64,000 nucleotides of DNA from Niallia circulans (GCF_007273535.1 NZ_RIBP01000001.1:62001-126000); one strand, 5' to 3'. Positions 53,443 through 62,118 are shown, counted from the first letter of the stretch. Notes: generated by a model not told the origin, from the letters alone. Made by a program: numbers and translations.

Positions 53443-53832
53443 ATGGAAGATTTAGGTTTATTGTTAATTCGAGTAATGGTTGGGATTGTGTTTATGTTTT
53501 ATGGATCACAGAAGCTGTTCGGAATATTTGGTGGACACGGCATAAAAGGAACAGGCGGCTGGTTTGAGTCTATTGGTGTGAAACCAGGGGTACCTGCAGC
53601 AGTATTGAGCGGTCTTGGCGAGTTTATAAGTGGGATTTTGTTTATTATCGGTTTATTTTTACCTTTGGCAGCAGCAATCATAACGATCATTATGGCTGGA
53701 GCAATTGTAAAGGTTCATGGTTCGAAGGGATTTGCCAATGGTGCAGGCGGTTATGAATATAATTTAATGCTTATTGTTGTGGCAATGGGAATGGCATTAG
53801 TTGGACCAGGAGCATTTGCATTAGGCCTATAA
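53443..53832 (+). CDS. DoxX-family membrane protein (MhqP-like)
   Basis: About 129 residues with four membrane helices; [15 protein letters not shown] and [16 protein letters not shown] are typical of DoxX proteins. ATG 53443 is nine bases after GAGGAG; ATG 53437 is also possible but only three bases away. MhqP of B. subtilis is the same kind of protein and lies beside a dioxygenase gene, as here. Its exact role in quinone resistance is not settled. Confidence 0.87.
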   Translation: MEDLGLLLIRVMVGIVFMFYGSQKLFGIFGGHGIKGTGGWFESIGVKPGVPAAVLSGLGEFISGILFIIGLFLPLAAAIITIIMAGAIVKVHGSKGFANGAGGYEYNLMLIVVAMGMALVGPGAFALGL

Positions 53833-53855
53833 GAAAATAAGTAGAGACACGGATA

Positions 53856-53884
53856 TTGACCTTTATCTAGGTAGATGTTATAAT
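53856..53884 (+). promoter_or_regulatory. Promoter of the second dioxygenase gene
   Basis: TTGACC (53856-53861), 17-bp spacer, TATAAT (53879-53884). Confidence 0.75.
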
Positions 53885-53940
53885 TATCACGAATTAAAGA
53901 TATCTTAATTAAAAATAAAAAAAATATATTTTTTCGCTCA

Positions 53941-53958
53941 TATCTCGAAATCGAGATA
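53941..53958. promoter_or_regulatory. MhqR-type box, nearly perfect
   Basis: TATCTCGAAATCGAGATA is an 18-bp palindrome with a single central mismatch, just before the ribosome binding site of the 53978 gene. It resembles the published B. subtilis MhqR operator (from memory). Confidence 0.8.
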
Positions 53959-53977
53959 ATAATAGGAGGACTCTTCC

Positions 53978-54961
53978 ATGAATGAATTAAAAGGACTTCA
54001 TCACATTACAGCAATTACAAGCAGCGCTGAAAAAATTTATGAATTTTTCACTAATGTTTTAGGATTAAGACTAGTGAAAAAAACAGTTAATCAAGATGAC
54101 ATCCAAACATATCATTTATACTTCACAGATGATGTTGGCAGTCCTGGTACAGACATGACGTTTTTCGATTTTCCAGGTATCCCAAAAGGAGTGCACGGCA
54201 CGAATGAAATTTCGAAAACCTCCTTCCGTGTGCCGACAGACGCAGCTCTGGCATATTGGGTAAAACGCTTTGACAAATACGATGTAAAGCATAAAGGCAT
54301 TCAAGAGCAATTTGGTAAAAAGACGTTATCATTTGTCGATTTTGACGATCAGCAGTACCAGTTAATATCAGATGAAAAAAATGAAGGAGTTGCAGCGGGT
54401 ACGCCGTGGCAAAATGGTCCAGTACCATTAGAGTTTGCGATAACTGGTTTAGGACCGATTTTCGTGCGAACATCTTATTTTGATTACTTTAAAGAAGTAT
54501 TAGAGAAAGTGTTCCTTATGAAGGAGTTAGGTCAAGAAGATTCCTTCCATCTATTTGAAATGGGTGAAGGTGGTAATGGGGCACAAGTAATCGTGGAATT
54601 CAATAACATTCTTCCACAAGCTCGCCAAGGTTTCGGTACAGTTCACCATGCTGCATTCCGCGTGGCAGATCGCGCTGAACTGGATGAGTGGACAAATCGC
54701 TTATCAAGCTTCCAATTACCAAATTCAGGTTTTGTGGAGCGCTACTATTTCGGCTCCTTATACTCTAATGTGGCACCACAAGTATTATTTGAATTGGCAA
54801 CAGATGGACCAGGATTCATGGGTGATGAGCCTTATGAAACCCTTGGAGAAAAATTAGCACTACCGCCATTCTTTGAATCAAAACGGGAGGAGATTGAGCA
54901 GCTTGTCCGCCCGATCAACACTGTTCGCAGCACTCTAAAAATAGACAAAGAATATTTGTAA
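53978..54961 (+). CDS. Ring-cleaving dioxygenase, MhqO type
   Basis: 327 residues, two VOC modules. LHHITAITSSAEKIYEFFTN opens the first; GFGTVHHAAFRVADR and VLFELATDGPGF in the second carry the His and Glu metal ligands. AGGAGGA precedes ATG. It is a diverged paralogue of the 52416 product, and each has its own promoter and MhqR-type box. The FMN reductase gene follows 18 bases later. Confidence 0.9.
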   Translation: MNELKGLHHITAITSSAEKIYEFFTNVLGLRLVKKTVNQDDIQTYHLYFTDDVGSPGTDMTFFDFPGIPKGVHGTNEISKTSFRVPTDAALAYWVKRFDKYDVKHKGIQEQFGKKTLSFVDFDDQQYQLISDEKNEGVAAGTPWQNGPVPLEFAITGLGPIFVRTSYFDYFKEVLEKVFLMKELGQEDSFHLFEMGEGGNGAQVIVEFNNILPQARQGFGTVHHAAFRVADRAELDEWTNRLSSFQLPNSGFVERYYFGSLYSNVAPQVLFELATDGPGFMGDEPYETLGEKLALPPFFESKREEIEQLVRPINTVRSTLKIDKEYL

Positions 54962-54979
54962 TAAAAGGGGATTATGTTA

Positions 54980-55576
54980 ATGGGTTTTTTCAGTAAACTA
55001 TTTGGAACAAAACAAGAGGAGGAACAAACAATGGAAAAATTAAATATCGGTATTATACTTGGATCAACTAGAGAAGGACGTGTAAGTCCACAGGTTGGCG
55101 CATGGGTGAAGGAATTAGCAGACAAACGCGGTGATGCAAACTATACAGTTATTGATATCGCTGATTATAAATTGCCATTTTTAGGTGAGCCGGGAGCGGA
55201 TGCTTCAGGAGCTGCTGCTTGGTCTGAAATTATCGCCAAACAGGACGGTTTCGTATTTATCGTGCAAGAATACAACCACTCTATAACAGCAGCGCTGAAA
55301 AATGCTTTAGATTTCCTTCGTGATGAATGGAATAACAAAGCTGCAGGAATCGTATCCTACGGTTCAGTTGGAGGAGCTCGTGCAGCAGAGCATTTGCGCG
55401 GAATACTTGGAGAATTGCTAGTGGCTGACGTTCGAGTACACCCAGCATTGTCTTTATTCACTGATTTTGAAAATGGTACAGAATTCAAGCCGAAAGAAGT
55501 CCAAGCAGAGTCAGTTAACCAAATGCTAGACCAAGTAATCCCATGGTCAACAGCATTGAAAACTATCCGTAAATAA
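54980..55576 (+). CDS. NADPH-dependent FMN reductase (flavodoxin-like quinone/azo reductase)
   Basis: Flavodoxin-like fold: IGIILGSTREGRVSPQVG binds the FMN phosphate and VQEYNHSITAALKNALDF is conserved in the family. Two starts are supported: ATG 54980 (nine bases after AAAGGGG) gives an amphipathic lead GFFSKLFGTKQEEEQ, while ATG 55031 is preceded by a stronger AGAGGAGG and gives a 181-residue core enzyme. It probably reduces quinones by two electrons, in keeping with its place in the quinone-response cluster. Confidence 0.88.
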   Translation: MGFFSKLFGTKQEEEQTMEKLNIGIILGSTREGRVSPQVGAWVKELADKRGDANYTVIDIADYKLPFLGEPGADASGAAAWSEIIAKQDGFVFIVQEYNHSITAALKNALDFLRDEWNNKAAGIVSYGSVGGARAAEHLRGILGELLVADVRVHPALSLFTDFENGTEFKPKEVQAESVNQMLDQVIPWSTALKTIRK

Positions 55577-55585
55577 TTGAAAGAA

Positions 55586-55620
55586 AATAAGCCTGTGCAT
55601 GCTGCACAGGCTTATTAGTC
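55586..55620. terminator. Bidirectional terminator
   Basis: AATAAGCCTGTGC (55587-55599) pairs with GCACAGGCTTATT (55603-55615). On the minus strand it is followed by a TTTTCTTT tract, so it may mainly end the guanine deaminase transcript. Confidence 0.75.
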
Positions 55621-55707
55621 GTTCCAGGGGAGTTAAATAGTTACAGAGAATCAAACTAAGTCAAAACGCATCTTGCTTTGCAATGTTCGTGTTTGGCTTT
55701 ACTTTTA

Positions 55708-57081
55708 TTAAAATCGAGAATGAACTCTTTCCCCTTGTACCCAAACTTCTTTAATGTTTTCTGGACGAACAAGGTAAATTATTTTTTGAAAAATGTCATC
55801 TAAAGCTTCATGAGCATCAAAAATAGGAAGCTTAGCTGATGGCATTTTTGTATCAATAATTTGGACGTCCCACGTATAATTTTCTTCTAATTTTCCAATA
55901 GGCAGGCTTAAGCTTTCACCACCGCCAGCAGTAGCTAAGTAAAAGGCTTCATGAATAGAAATGCGAGAATCTGCCACTCCTCGTTCTTCAGCGGCAAGAG
56001 CAGTACTGACACCATCCTCGAGCATCCTTGACGAAACCACTGCTTGTTTGGCATTGTCGTAAATACTTGGAGTTGCTCCTGCTGAAATATCTGTTCCAAG
56101 GCCAATGTCGATTCCCATCGCTTGCAATCTTTTTAACGGTAATACACTGTTGGCAAAGTAGGCGTTTGAAAGTGGACAATGGCTTATGGCTGTTCCAGTG
56201 CTAGCGAATAATTCAGCATCCTTGTCATCGAGGAAATTACTATGAGCCATAACAGATTTATCGCCTAACAATCCGAAATCATGAAGTGCGAAAGCATCAT
56301 TTTTCTTAAATCTATCCTTCACATATTGATGAGCCCAATCACTTTCACTGCAATGGGACTGGATATGAGTATCGTATTTAGCAGCAAGCTCACCAAGCCC
56401 TTGCAATGCTTCATCTGAACAGCTCGGAATAAAACGCGGCGTAACAACAGGGTAGACACCTTGCTTTACTTCTCTAGCTAAGTCCTTCATTGCAAGGATA
56501 AATTCCTCCGTATCTTTTATAGCTGTTATTGGATTTGCATCTCGGTAGTAGTCTGGATTTTGGTCTGGATCATCCATTACTACTTTACCAACAAGGCCAC
56601 GTTGTCCTTTTTTAGCGCAAATTTCTGCTAATAATAAGCTTGCTTCCTTGTGGACTGTCGCAAAATAGAGGACAGTGGTGGTCCCGTTGGCGAGTAAGGT
56701 ACTAACTAAATCCTCATACACCGTTTTGGCGAATGCCAAATCTGCATATTTTGCTTCAAGCGGGAATGTATAGGTATGCAGCCAATCATACAGCGGAAGA
56801 TCAAGAGCAGTACCTGATTGGGCCCATTGCGGGGCGTGAACATGTAAGTCGACAAAACCAGGTAAGAAATATTGTCCTTCTTCTAATTGACGAAAGTTCG
56901 CATCCTCTTTATGTTTGGCAATAAGAGAAGTGTATTCCTCCTGTTCAGGGCTAACAACCTTTTCAATCATCCCGTTGCTATTTACAAAGAACAAATGATT
57001 TTCCATAATAGTTACTTTTTTAGGAGAGTAACTGCTAAATGCAGTACCATGAAAAATATACGTATAATTAATAATAAACAC
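55708..57081 (-). CDS. guaD: Guanine deaminase (amidohydrolase family)
   Basis: 457 residues, amidohydrolase barrel. LPGFVDLHVHAPQ (metal His pair and the APQ typical of guanine deaminase), TPRFIPSCSDE, QSHCSESDWAH, and GTDISAG supply the zinc and base-binding residues. It converts guanine to xanthine. No ATG is available at the right place: GTG 57081 directly follows AGGAAG, and an ATT a few codons on is an alternative; ATG 57006 would delete the first strands. It is divergent from the riboswitch-controlled permease. Confidence 0.92.
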   Translation of the reverse strand: MFIINYTYIFHGTAFSSYSPKKVTIMENHLFFVNSNGMIEKVVSPEQEEYTSLIAKHKEDANFRQLEEGQYFLPGFVDLHVHAPQWAQSGTALDLPLYDWLHTYTFPLEAKYADLAFAKTVYEDLVSTLLANGTTTVLYFATVHKEASLLLAEICAKKGQRGLVGKVVMDDPDQNPDYYRDANPITAIKDTEEFILAMKDLAREVKQGVYPVVTPRFIPSCSDEALQGLGELAAKYDTHIQSHCSESDWAHQYVKDRFKKNDAFALHDFGLLGDKSVMAHSNFLDDKDAELFASTGTAISHCPLSNAYFANSVLPLKRLQAMGIDIGLGTDISAGATPSIYDNAKQAVVSSRMLEDGVSTALAAEERGVADSRISIHEAFYLATAGGGESLSLPIGKLEENYTWDVQIIDTKMPSAKLPIFDAHEALDDIFQKIIYLVRPENIKEVWVQGERVHSRF

Positions 57082-57207
57082 CTTCCTATAGTTCGTGTTT
57101 TGTGGTAATATAAATATTGTAATAGATGATTAGTAGCTAGTCTACATGAAATCAGATAGTTTTACTAGATTTTAAAAATTTAGAAAAAACTATTTTCGAA
57201 AAATATC

Positions 57208-57235
57208 TTGCACTAAAAAAAAATCGTGGTATTGT
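57208..57235 (+). promoter_or_regulatory. Promoter of the riboswitch-controlled operon
   Basis: TTGCAC (57208-57213), 16-bp spacer, TATTGT (57230-57235), about 25 bases before the aptamer. Confidence 0.6.
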
Positions 57236-57258
57236 AGTAAAAAACAAAACTAAATAGT

Positions 57259-57333
57259 GTTTTTCATATAATCGTGGGGATATGGCCTACAAGTTTCTAC
57301 CTGTTTACCGTAAATAAACTGACTATGAAAAGC
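57259..57333 (+). ncRNA. Guanine-class purine riboswitch aptamer
   Basis: The conserved purine aptamer is clear: P1 TTTTCATA / TATGAAAA, then ATAATCG, P2 GTGGG-GATATGG-CCTAC, the joining strand AAGTTTCTACC, P3 with loop ACCGTAAA, and GACTATG. The specificity base (position 74 of xpt) is C at 57323, so guanine or hypoxanthine is the ligand. With ligand bound, the terminator at 57388 would form. Confidence 0.95.
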
Positions 57334-57387
57334 AAAAAGAATGGCTTACTGATATAGGTCTATTCTTTTTGATACTTTGAATCTATA

Positions 57388-57446
57388 AAGCTCGAAGTAC
57401 ATGCTTTTCTGTTGGTGGGAAAAGTATGTACTTCGAGCTTTTTTAA
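57388..57446 (+). terminator. Riboswitch expression-platform terminator
   Basis: A 22-bp stem, AAGCTCGAAGTACATGC... (57388-57409) with its complement at 57419-57440, ends in TTTTTT. An alternative stem (AAAAAGAAT with ATTCTTTTT, 57335-57370) lies between aptamer and terminator. Confidence 0.9.
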
Positions 57447-57503
57447 GTTGGTAGAAACTATTGATTATATGAATGTCTAGTAACCTACAGGGGGAATGGG
57501 AGA

Positions 57504-58850
57504 ATGGCAAAAGGTATGAAAGAGAATAGGACGACGGAAGAAAAAGAAAATATTTCCGTTGGCAAGTCGATATTTCTAGGTTTACAGCAGGTTTTAGCAA
57601 TGGATTTATTTATACCGCCGATCATCTTGGCAGGTTTACTTTCGTTTTCTGTAGCAGATAGTGCTTTGTTGATTCAAATGACATTTATTGCTTGTGGTAT
57701 TGCCACAATTATTCAAGCAGGATTTGCAATGAGGCTTCCTGTCATGCAAGGGCCGTCATTTGTGCCATTGAGTGCATTGGCAGCAATTGGCACAACATCA
57801 GGTATTGGGGCGATGATTGGCAGCTTAATACCAGGTGCGTTAATCGTTGCTTTATTAGGTTATCCACTTAAGGTTTATAGTAAGGTTGTTAGAAAAATCA
57901 TTCCACCAATCGTTGCAGGAACTGTGATTGTGGTTGTTGGCCTTTCATTAATGCCAAGTGCGATTAATTCTATTTATTCAGCAGAAGGTAGCTTTGGAGA
58001 GAACATCCTTATTGCTACAATTACAGCTGCTATTCTTATATTTTGTATGTATGTTGGCGAAAAAGCGAAATCCAAATGGAAATATATTAAAGTTGTGTCC
58101 GTTGTATTAGCACTTATTATCGGTTCCATTATTGCTTCTTTCTTTGGTTTAGTACATTTTGATTCGCTTAAGACAGCTGCATGGTTCCAAATGCCAGGTC
58201 TATTTTCTTTCGGTATGCCTGAGTTTAATCTCCATGCCATTATCGTAATGATCGTTGTTTACCTTATTGTCACTATAGAAACTACCGGAACTTGGTTTAC
58301 TGTAAGTAAAGTAACTGGCGAAGAGCTAGATGACAAGCGTTTAAATGGTGGAGCACTTGGTGAAGGGTTAGGCTGTTTTGTTGGTTCCTTCTTTGGAGGA
58401 ACACCGGTAACAGGTTATTCTTCTAATGCTGGAATTATCGCAATAACTGGAGTGAAAAGCCGTAAACCAATTATTGTAGGTGGAGTTATATTAGTTTTAC
58501 TTGGTATGATGCCAAAGCTTACAAGCTTAATCGCATGTATTCCTAGTGTGGTTGTGAATAGCGTTTTTGCAATTTTATGTGTAGTTATCATGATGAATGG
58601 CTTTAAAGTTATTAAAGATGAAGCATTCACTGAAAGAAATATGCTTGTTATTGGTGTGCCAATTATGCTTGCATTATTCGCTGTATTAATGCCTGCAGAC
58701 GTTTTAGCAGGATTGCCAGAAATCGTTACTTATTTTGTATCATCTGGAACAGCTATTGGTGCGATTGCTGCATTGGTTCTGAACTTAGTGTTACCACAGA
58801 AAAAAGACGATAAAGTCAAAGTTAATGATGTTTCCATGAACGTAAACTAA
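57504..58850 (+). CDS. NCS2-family purine permease
   Basis: 448 residues, about 14 helices. The NCS2 block with Gln-Gly-Pro is in LPVMQGPSFVPL, and the transport-domain block GGTPVTGYSSNAGIIAITGV is conserved; it is closest to xanthine/uric-acid permeases. A GGGGGAATGGGAG site lies before ATG 57504. Expression is under the guanine riboswitch, so the cargo should be a purine. The Rieske oxygenase follows 24 bases later in the same transcript. Confidence 0.93.
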   Translation: MAKGMKENRTTEEKENISVGKSIFLGLQQVLAMDLFIPPIILAGLLSFSVADSALLIQMTFIACGIATIIQAGFAMRLPVMQGPSFVPLSALAAIGTTSGIGAMIGSLIPGALIVALLGYPLKVYSKVVRKIIPPIVAGTVIVVVGLSLMPSAINSIYSAEGSFGENILIATITAAILIFCMYVGEKAKSKWKYIKVVSVVLALIIGSIIASFFGLVHFDSLKTAAWFQMPGLFSFGMPEFNLHAIIVMIVVYLIVTIETTGTWFTVSKVTGEELDDKRLNGGALGEGLGCFVGSFFGGTPVTGYSSNAGIIAITGVKSRKPIIVGGVILVLLGMMPKLTSLIACIPSVVVNSVFAILCVVIMMNGFKVIKDEAFTERNMLVIGVPIMLALFAVLMPADVLAGLPEIVTYFVSSGTAIGAIAALVLNLVLPQKKDDKVKVNDVSMNVN

Positions 58851-58874
58851 GAAGAAAAGAGGAGAGTCAACACT

Positions 58875-59864
58875 ATGCAACAGGATAGACTATGGAATGA
58901 ATGGCATCCAGTATGTAAAGCAGAGGAGTTATTGGAAGATCCAAAACAGGTATTCGTGCTTGGCGAAAGAGTCGCTATTTTCCGCAATGAAAAGGGAGTT
59001 CATGCTTTTAAGGATTTATGTATCCACCGTGGCGCCGCCCTTTCCCTAGGAAAGGTGAAAAACGGGAAGTTAGTGTGTGCCTATCATGCATGGGAATATG
59101 ATTGTGTTGGCGCATGTGTGAAGATACCTGCCCTTCCAAATGGCAGAGCGATTCCAAAAAAGGCTAAAGCAACTGTTTATCATTGTGAAGAACATCTTGG
59201 ATTGATCTGGGTGAACTTAGGCGATAATCCTGCTCCCCTTATTTCTTATCCAGAATACAATATGGAAAATCATCGGACTGTTATTTGTGGTCCTTATGAT
59301 GTAAATGCAAATGCACCAAGAATAATTGAGAACTTTCTGGATGTGTCACATCTTATGTTCGTACATGAAGGCCTGCTTGGTGACGAGGATCATGCGGAAA
59401 TAGTTGATTATAAGGTGGATTTTATCGATAATCGCTATATTACAAGCAAGATTCCTGTTTACCAGCCAAATCCAGATGGTCGTTCAAAAGGCGGATATGC
59501 AGACTATGTATACGAAATCTTAAACCCAACAACAGCTCGTTTTACGAAAACATCTGAAGGCTCTGATGATGCATTAACGATTTTGCTAGTTGTTAATCAA
59601 GCGGGTAACGAACAATCACAGGCTTATATGCTGTTATCAAGAAACTATGACTTGGATATGCCTGACGAACCATTTGTTGAATTCCAAGATACGATTTTCT
59701 ATCAGGATCTTGATATTGTACAAAGTCAAAAACCAGAACTGCTTCCGTTAGATTTACAAGCAGAATTACATCTTAAATCAGATGCGCTAACAATTGCATA
59801 TCGCAGATGGTTAAATCAATTGGGTGTTGAGAATGGAACTACACCAGTATTAGAGAGAGTGTGA
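58875..59864 (+). CDS. Rieske non-heme iron oxygenase (ring-hydroxylating or demethylating alpha subunit)
   Basis: 329 residues. The Rieske cluster ligands are C-x-H in CIHRGAALS and C-x2-H in CAYHAWEYD (about residues 48-72). The mononuclear iron site is in NFLDVSHLMFVHEG (about 155-168). The length fits the short one-component alpha type such as VanA or the methylxanthine demethylases. AAGAGGAG precedes ATG. It shares a guanine-riboswitch transcript with a purine permease and faces guanine deaminase, so a purine substrate is the best guess. No reductase gene is present here. Confidence 0.9.
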   Translation: MQQDRLWNEWHPVCKAEELLEDPKQVFVLGERVAIFRNEKGVHAFKDLCIHRGAALSLGKVKNGKLVCAYHAWEYDCVGACVKIPALPNGRAIPKKAKATVYHCEEHLGLIWVNLGDNPAPLISYPEYNMENHRTVICGPYDVNANAPRIIENFLDVSHLMFVHEGLLGDEDHAEIVDYKVDFIDNRYITSKIPVYQPNPDGRSKGGYADYVYEILNPTTARFTKTSEGSDDALTILLVVNQAGNEQSQAYMLLSRNYDLDMPDEPFVEFQDTIFYQDLDIVQSQKPELLPLDLQAELHLKSDALTIAYRRWLNQLGVENGTTPVLERV

Positions 59865-59890
59865 GCACGGGGTTACCCGTGCTTTTTTTT
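59864..59890 (+). terminator. Terminator of the purine permease/oxygenase operon
   Basis: GCACGGG (59865-59871), GTTA loop, CCCGTGC (59876-59882), eight T residues. Confidence 0.92.
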
Positions 59891-60133
59891 GTTGTTCGGG
59901 GTGGGTGGAAAGCGAGTGTTCATAATCGAAATGAAATGAACTATTTTTAAAAACAAACTCTAATTTTAATCCCAAGCTTCATTGTTTCAAAGTTAGGGAA
60001 TCATTTAAATTTCTTGTTTAGTTAGGTTATATCTTGTTTTGTCCCAACCTGTTTACGACACAACAGATAAAAATGTACAAGCACTCATTTTAATACTGAA
60101 TACCATATATGAAGTTGATGGAAAAAGAGTGTG

Positions 60134-60988
60134 ATGAAAATGAATAAACGAACAAGGACTAATTCTGCCTCAAACCCTAGTACAACAACCCAGCCTGGCT
60201 TACAGGCAACGTCAAGCTACACTGTCAACATAGCAGTTATTGGAGACAGTCATGTAGGCTACTTGAACAGCCAAAGTATTTTTAATAACTTTCTTCCAAG
60301 GGCGATAAATAGTGGGACGAAAAGATATGTTATTTTTGGCGGGGACAATGCCCATGCATTAGGAGCTTTTACAACAGCAGAGGCGCGAAGCTATTATCAG
60401 CAGTTTAAAAATATTGTTGATCATAATTTGGGACCGAAAAATATCTATTACCGCACATCTATAGGGAACTGGGAGGATACGAGCAGAAATGATAGCAGAA
60501 GTTTATTTCTGCAATATTTTAACCCATTAACAGGCAGAGTAAGTATTCCAAGAACAAGAGGGTTAGTGCAGCATGTTTGGCTTGATAATGGGACTGGAAC
60601 ATTCAGCCAAGACAGTATTAATCTATTAAATAGTTTAGATCCTAATCATTACTATATTATTGATACGCATTGGCCCCTTTATGTACCGGGGATATATAAT
60701 ACGGTAAGCTCAGATCATGTTGTGAGCAGACAAGAAACAGACCGGTTTTTTAATGCAATCCCAGCCAACGTGAGAAGCAGAATCCTTGGTATCTTCACAC
60801 ATCATGCCCATGTTTTTTATTCAAAGCTAACAAATATTCATGCTAACTTTCCGAATACGCCATTTTTTGTGACTGGTTGTTCTGGTGATTACAAATGCTC
60901 GTCGTTTGAAAGTGGCTACTATGATGCAGATATAAGCATCCAGAGTAATAATCAAGCATCATTACAGGTGAGAAAAGTGATACTGTAA
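60134..60988 (+). CDS. Calcineurin-like phosphoesterase-fold protein with altered motif
   Basis: About 284 residues. The motifs of metallophosphoesterases can be followed: GDSHVG (usual GDxH), GGDNAH (usual GDxxD), GNWED (usual GNHE), DTHWP and THHAHVF. The His of the GNH(D/E) block is Trp, which should affect the active site. The N-terminus is Ser/Thr/Asn-rich without a signal peptide. The binding site is weak and three close starts exist (60131, 60134, 60140). Substrate unknown; single gene. The 269 bases upstream show nothing else. Confidence 0.7.
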   Translation: MKMNKRTRTNSASNPSTTTQPGLQATSSYTVNIAVIGDSHVGYLNSQSIFNNFLPRAINSGTKRYVIFGGDNAHALGAFTTAEARSYYQQFKNIVDHNLGPKNIYYRTSIGNWEDTSRNDSRSLFLQYFNPLTGRVSIPRTRGLVQHVWLDNGTGTFSQDSINLLNSLDPNHYYIIDTHWPLYVPGIYNTVSSDHVVSRQETDRFFNAIPANVRSRILGIFTHHAHVFYSKLTNIHANFPNTPFFVTGCSGDYKCSSFESGYYDADISIQSNNQASLQVRKVIL

Positions 60989-61031
60989 TTCTGTTAAATA
61001 ATGGGCTGAAGTACCCTTGATAAAAATATTC

Positions 61032-61076
61032 TTGCTATTTTTTATTTTATTTGATAAGATATAGGAAGCGTATACA
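61032..61076 (+). promoter_or_regulatory. Promoter and cre site of the beta-glucoside locus
   Basis: TTGCTA (61032-61037), 17-bp spacer, TAAGAT (61055-61060). AGGAAGCGTATACA (61063-61076) resembles a cre site and would lie at the transcription start. Confidence 0.65.
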
Positions 61077-61080
61077 GAAC

Positions 61081-61147
61081 GGATTGTAACTGTTAAATCA
61101 GGCAAAACCGATTACCTTATTTTTAAAGGGTGGGTTTTGCCTTTTTC
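61081..61147 (+). promoter_or_regulatory. RAT antiterminator target and overlapping terminator before the BglG-type gene
   Basis: GGATTGTAACTG...TCAGGCAAAACC (61081-61109) matches the LicT/SacY ribonucleic antiterminator. Its right part AGGCAAAACC also pairs with GGTTTTGCCT (61133-61142) to make a terminator with a T-tract, so the two forms exclude each other. Confidence 0.9.
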
Positions 61148-61170
61148 TCTATATATCGGAGGGTAACAAA

Positions 61171-62013
61171 GTGAAAATCGAAAAAATATTAAACAACAAT
61201 GCGGTTATCTCAATAAAAGATAATCAAGAAATTATTATCATTGGTCGTGGGATAGCTTTTCAAAAGCGAGCTGGTGATCAGATTGCCGAGGACCAAATTG
61301 ATAAAATTTTCACTTTAGAAAACGAAGATATGAGGACGAATTTCAAAACCTTGATAGCTGATATGCCGATTGAATATATGCAATTATCAGAGAAGATTAT
61401 TGCTTATGCAAAGATGAAGCTTGGTAAGAAATTAAACGAAAGCATTTATATTCATTTAACAGACCATATTTATTATGCGGTGGATCGCTTTAGGAACCAT
61501 CTTCCAATAAAAAATGGATTGCTTTGGGAAATAAGACAACTGTATCGAGATGAGTATGAGGTAGGTCTTGAAGCATTGAATATGATTTGTGATCAATTTG
61601 GTGTAATCTTGCCAGAGGATGAAGCAGGATTTTTGGCACTTCACTTCATCAATGCAGAATTGAATGAAGAGATGCCAGTTGTACATGATATGACAAAAAT
61701 CATGCAGGAAATCTTAACACTTGTCAGGTATCACTTTAAGATTGATTTTAATGAAAATTCTCTGCATTTCTATCGCTTTATTACCCATCTTAAGTTTTTT
61801 GCGCAGCGTTTAGTGAAAGGTAATCACTATAACAGCTCAACAGATGACGATTTATATCAAGTAATTCAAATGAAATACCCTGATGCACATACATGTGCGC
61901 TGAAAATAAAGAAATTTATTGAAAGCATGTATACGTATGTGTTAACAGACGAAGAAATGATCTATTTAACCATTCATATAGAACGAGTTGTTAAAAGCAA
62001 TAATGACAAATAG
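61171..62013 (+). CDS. BglG/LicT-family transcriptional antiterminator
   Basis: 280 residues: an RNA-binding CAT domain (1-55; IEKILNNNAVISIKDNQEI) and two PRD domains (about 65-170 and 172-278) with the regulatory His residues in HLTDHIYYAVDR, HFINAEL and TIHIERV. It binds RAT hairpins when the cognate sugar is present. The GTG start follows GGAGGGT. It controls its own leader and that of the PTS gene downstream. Confidence 0.93.
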   Translation: MKIEKILNNNAVISIKDNQEIIIIGRGIAFQKRAGDQIAEDQIDKIFTLENEDMRTNFKTLIADMPIEYMQLSEKIIAYAKMKLGKKLNESIYIHLTDHIYYAVDRFRNHLPIKNGLLWEIRQLYRDEYEVGLEALNMICDQFGVILPEDEAGFLALHFINAELNEEMPVVHDMTKIMQEILTLVRYHFKIDFNENSLHFYRFITHLKFFAQRLVKGNHYNSSTDDDLYQVIQMKYPDAHTCALKIKKFIESMYTYVLTDEEMIYLTIHIERVVKSNNDK

Positions 62014-62073
62014 GGTTGTAACCTAACGGGCAAAACCTAAATCAAACAGAAATGTTTTGATTTAGGTTTTTTT
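62013..62073 (+). promoter_or_regulatory. Second RAT site and overlapping terminator before the PTS gene
   Basis: GGGTTGTAACC...GGGCAAAACC (62013-62037) is a RAT-like site that overlaps the antiterminator gene's stop codon. AAACCTAAATCAAA and TTTTGATTTAGGTTT (62054-62068) form the competing terminator. Confidence 0.8.
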
Positions 62074-62118
62074 GTTGGAAATTTTTACGTCAATAGGGAA
62101 TGAATATAAGTGTTATAA

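Noticed and set aside
59930-60060. Third copy of the dispersed repeat
   Set aside because: It shares only GTCCCAACCTGTTT and a short stretch like the reversed TTCATTTCG block; too weak to count as a copy.
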